From Mycolicibacterium rutilum (GTDB taxonomy: Bacteria > Actinomycetota > Actinomycetes > Mycobacteriales > Mycobacteriaceae): a stretch of 64,000 nt of DNA. The translations under genes and the position numbers were made by a program. The stretch lies in assembly GCF_900108565.1 (NCBI RefSeq), contig NZ_LT629971.1, positions 682,001 through 746,000 on the forward strand. Direction: 5' to 3'. The notes below the pieces were generated by a model. That model made no database searches and was not told the DNA's origin. It worked only from the letters and a program-made list of their open reading frames with translations. Positions 63,451-64,000 of this stretch are shown in pieces; position 1 is the stretch's first letter, and each line of letters begins with the position of its first letter.

Positions 63451-64000
63451 ATGGAGGATGTGACGACCCACCACGTGCCGTTCCATGCGACCGGGCATCC
63501 GCGACCGCGCACGTTCACGCAGTCATCGAAGCTGCAGGACGTGCTCTACGAGATCCGCGGGCCCGTGCACGAGCACGCGTCGCGACTGGAGGCCGAGGGT
63601 CATCGCATCCTCAAGCTGAACATCGGCAATCCCGCGCCGTTCGGCTTCGAGGCGCCGGACGTGATCATGCGCGACATCATCCAGGCGCTGCCCTACGCCC
63701 AGGGCTACTCGGATTCCAAGGGCATCATGCCGGCGCGCCGGGCGGTGTTCACCCGCTACGAACTGGTCGACGGATTCCCGCGTTTCGACGTCGACGACGT
63801 GTACCTCGGCAACGGGGTCTCCGAGCTGATCACGATGACGCTGCAGGCGCTGCTCGACAACGGCGACCAGGTACTGATCCCGGCGCCTGACTATCCGCTG
63901 TGGACCGCGTCGACGTCGCTGGCCGGCGGCACCCCGGTGCATTACCTGTGTGACGAGACCCAGGGCTGGCAGCCCGACATCGCCGACCTCGAGTCCAAGA
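63451..64000 (+). CDS. aspC: AspC/AlaA-type aminotransferase, N-terminal part (cut by window edge)
   Basis: The first 183 codons of a class I PLP aminotransferase, matching Rv0337c (annotated aspC; AlaA-like by sequence style). Visible features are LKLNIGNPAPFGFEAPD, QGYSDSKGIMPARRAV, NGVSELITMTLQALLDNGD and IPAPDYPLWTAS, all in the N-terminal half; the Schiff-base Lys is beyond the edge. AlaA makes alanine from pyruvate and glutamate. ATG 63451 is used; GTG 63460 is the alternative, but the GGAGG between them is too close to serve it. Confidence 0.88.
   Translation, partial: MEDVTTHHVPFHATGHPRPRTFTQSSKLQDVLYEIRGPVHEHASRLEAEGHRILKLNIGNPAPFGFEAPDVIMRDIIQALPYAQGYSDSKGIMPARRAVFTRYELVDGFPRFDVDDVYLGNGVSELITMTLQALLDNGDQVLIPAPDYPLWTASTSLAGGTPVHYLCDETQGWQPDIADLESK

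Overview
The window is high-GC actinobacterial chromosome and the gene content is mycobacterial: iniB/iniA/iniC with an IniR-like regulator, a TtfA homologue, a type II flavohaemoglobin, an HspR-controlled dnaK-grpE-dnaJ-hspR operon, EtfD, and a PGRS-like glycine-rich protein. Many genes resemble the M. tuberculosis Rv0337c-Rv0391 interval, but in the block order I recall for fast growers (ini and dnaK at one end, clpB/ttfA then fba/purA in the middle, purT/metZ at the other end). I read it as a rapidly growing Mycobacterium (Mycolicibacterium). The species cannot be fixed from this piece. No rRNA, tRNA, insertion sequence, phage or CRISPR array was seen.

Layout. 1-4.9 kb: a cut acetyltransferase, an SDR with a palindromic operator, then a leftward purT - membrane protein - rhodanese - metZ - hypothetical run; purT is preceded by a probable leaderless 10-codon upstream ORF. 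5-10.6 kb: a CPA1 antiporter, a MarR/MMPL divergent pair and a P450-ferredoxin pair. 10.6-23.6 kb: the conserved purA/fba neighbourhood (thioesterase, purA, site-2 protease, CDF metal exporter, DUF3151, fba, DedA, an NhaA-thioredoxin fusion, GH76). 23.6-38.5 kb: accessory regulators and exporters (TetR/MFS, TetR/membrane protein), TrmH methyltransferase, ttfA, clpB, CYTH, GAP, flavohaemoglobin, zinc alcohol dehydrogenase and aldose epimerase. 38.5-42.8 kb: hspR-dnaJ-grpE-dnaK (leftward) with two HAIR sites; a HAIR site also precedes clpB, so both chaperone units look HspR-controlled. 42.9-48.6 kb: PGRS-like secreted protein, a di-iron-type metallo-beta-lactamase fold protein, a lipoprotein, an LLM oxidoreductase and two Thr-rich membrane proteins.

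48.6-60.2 kb is the most interesting part: an expanded ini locus. IniA and IniC (dynamin-like GTPases), IniB and an IniB-like paralogue lie leftward; two membrane-anchored Hsp70-like ATPases with Thr- or Pro-rich tails flank an IniR-like AAA/LuxR regulator, rightward. Three intergenic regions carry the same ordered motif set (CCCCTAG, CCCCTAA, CCCCTAA, read towards the target gene), upstream of iniB, of the iniB paralogue and of the second Hsp70-like gene. This argues for one IniR regulon joining membrane-remodelling GTPases to unusual envelope Hsp70-like proteins. The second Hsp70-like gene carries a one-base frameshift.

60.3-64 kb: etfD, a membrane FeS oxidoreductase linking fatty-acid oxidation to respiration, with a double inverted-repeat operator and five C-terminal peptide repeats, then the start of an aspC/alaA-type aminotransferase. 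No gene-free stretch exceeds 300 bases; the longest (42679-42928, 53093-53335, 53858-54090) are all regulatory and are described. A recurrent feature is the leaderless start: a TANNNT -10 hexamer placed 6-8 nt before the ATG/GTG.
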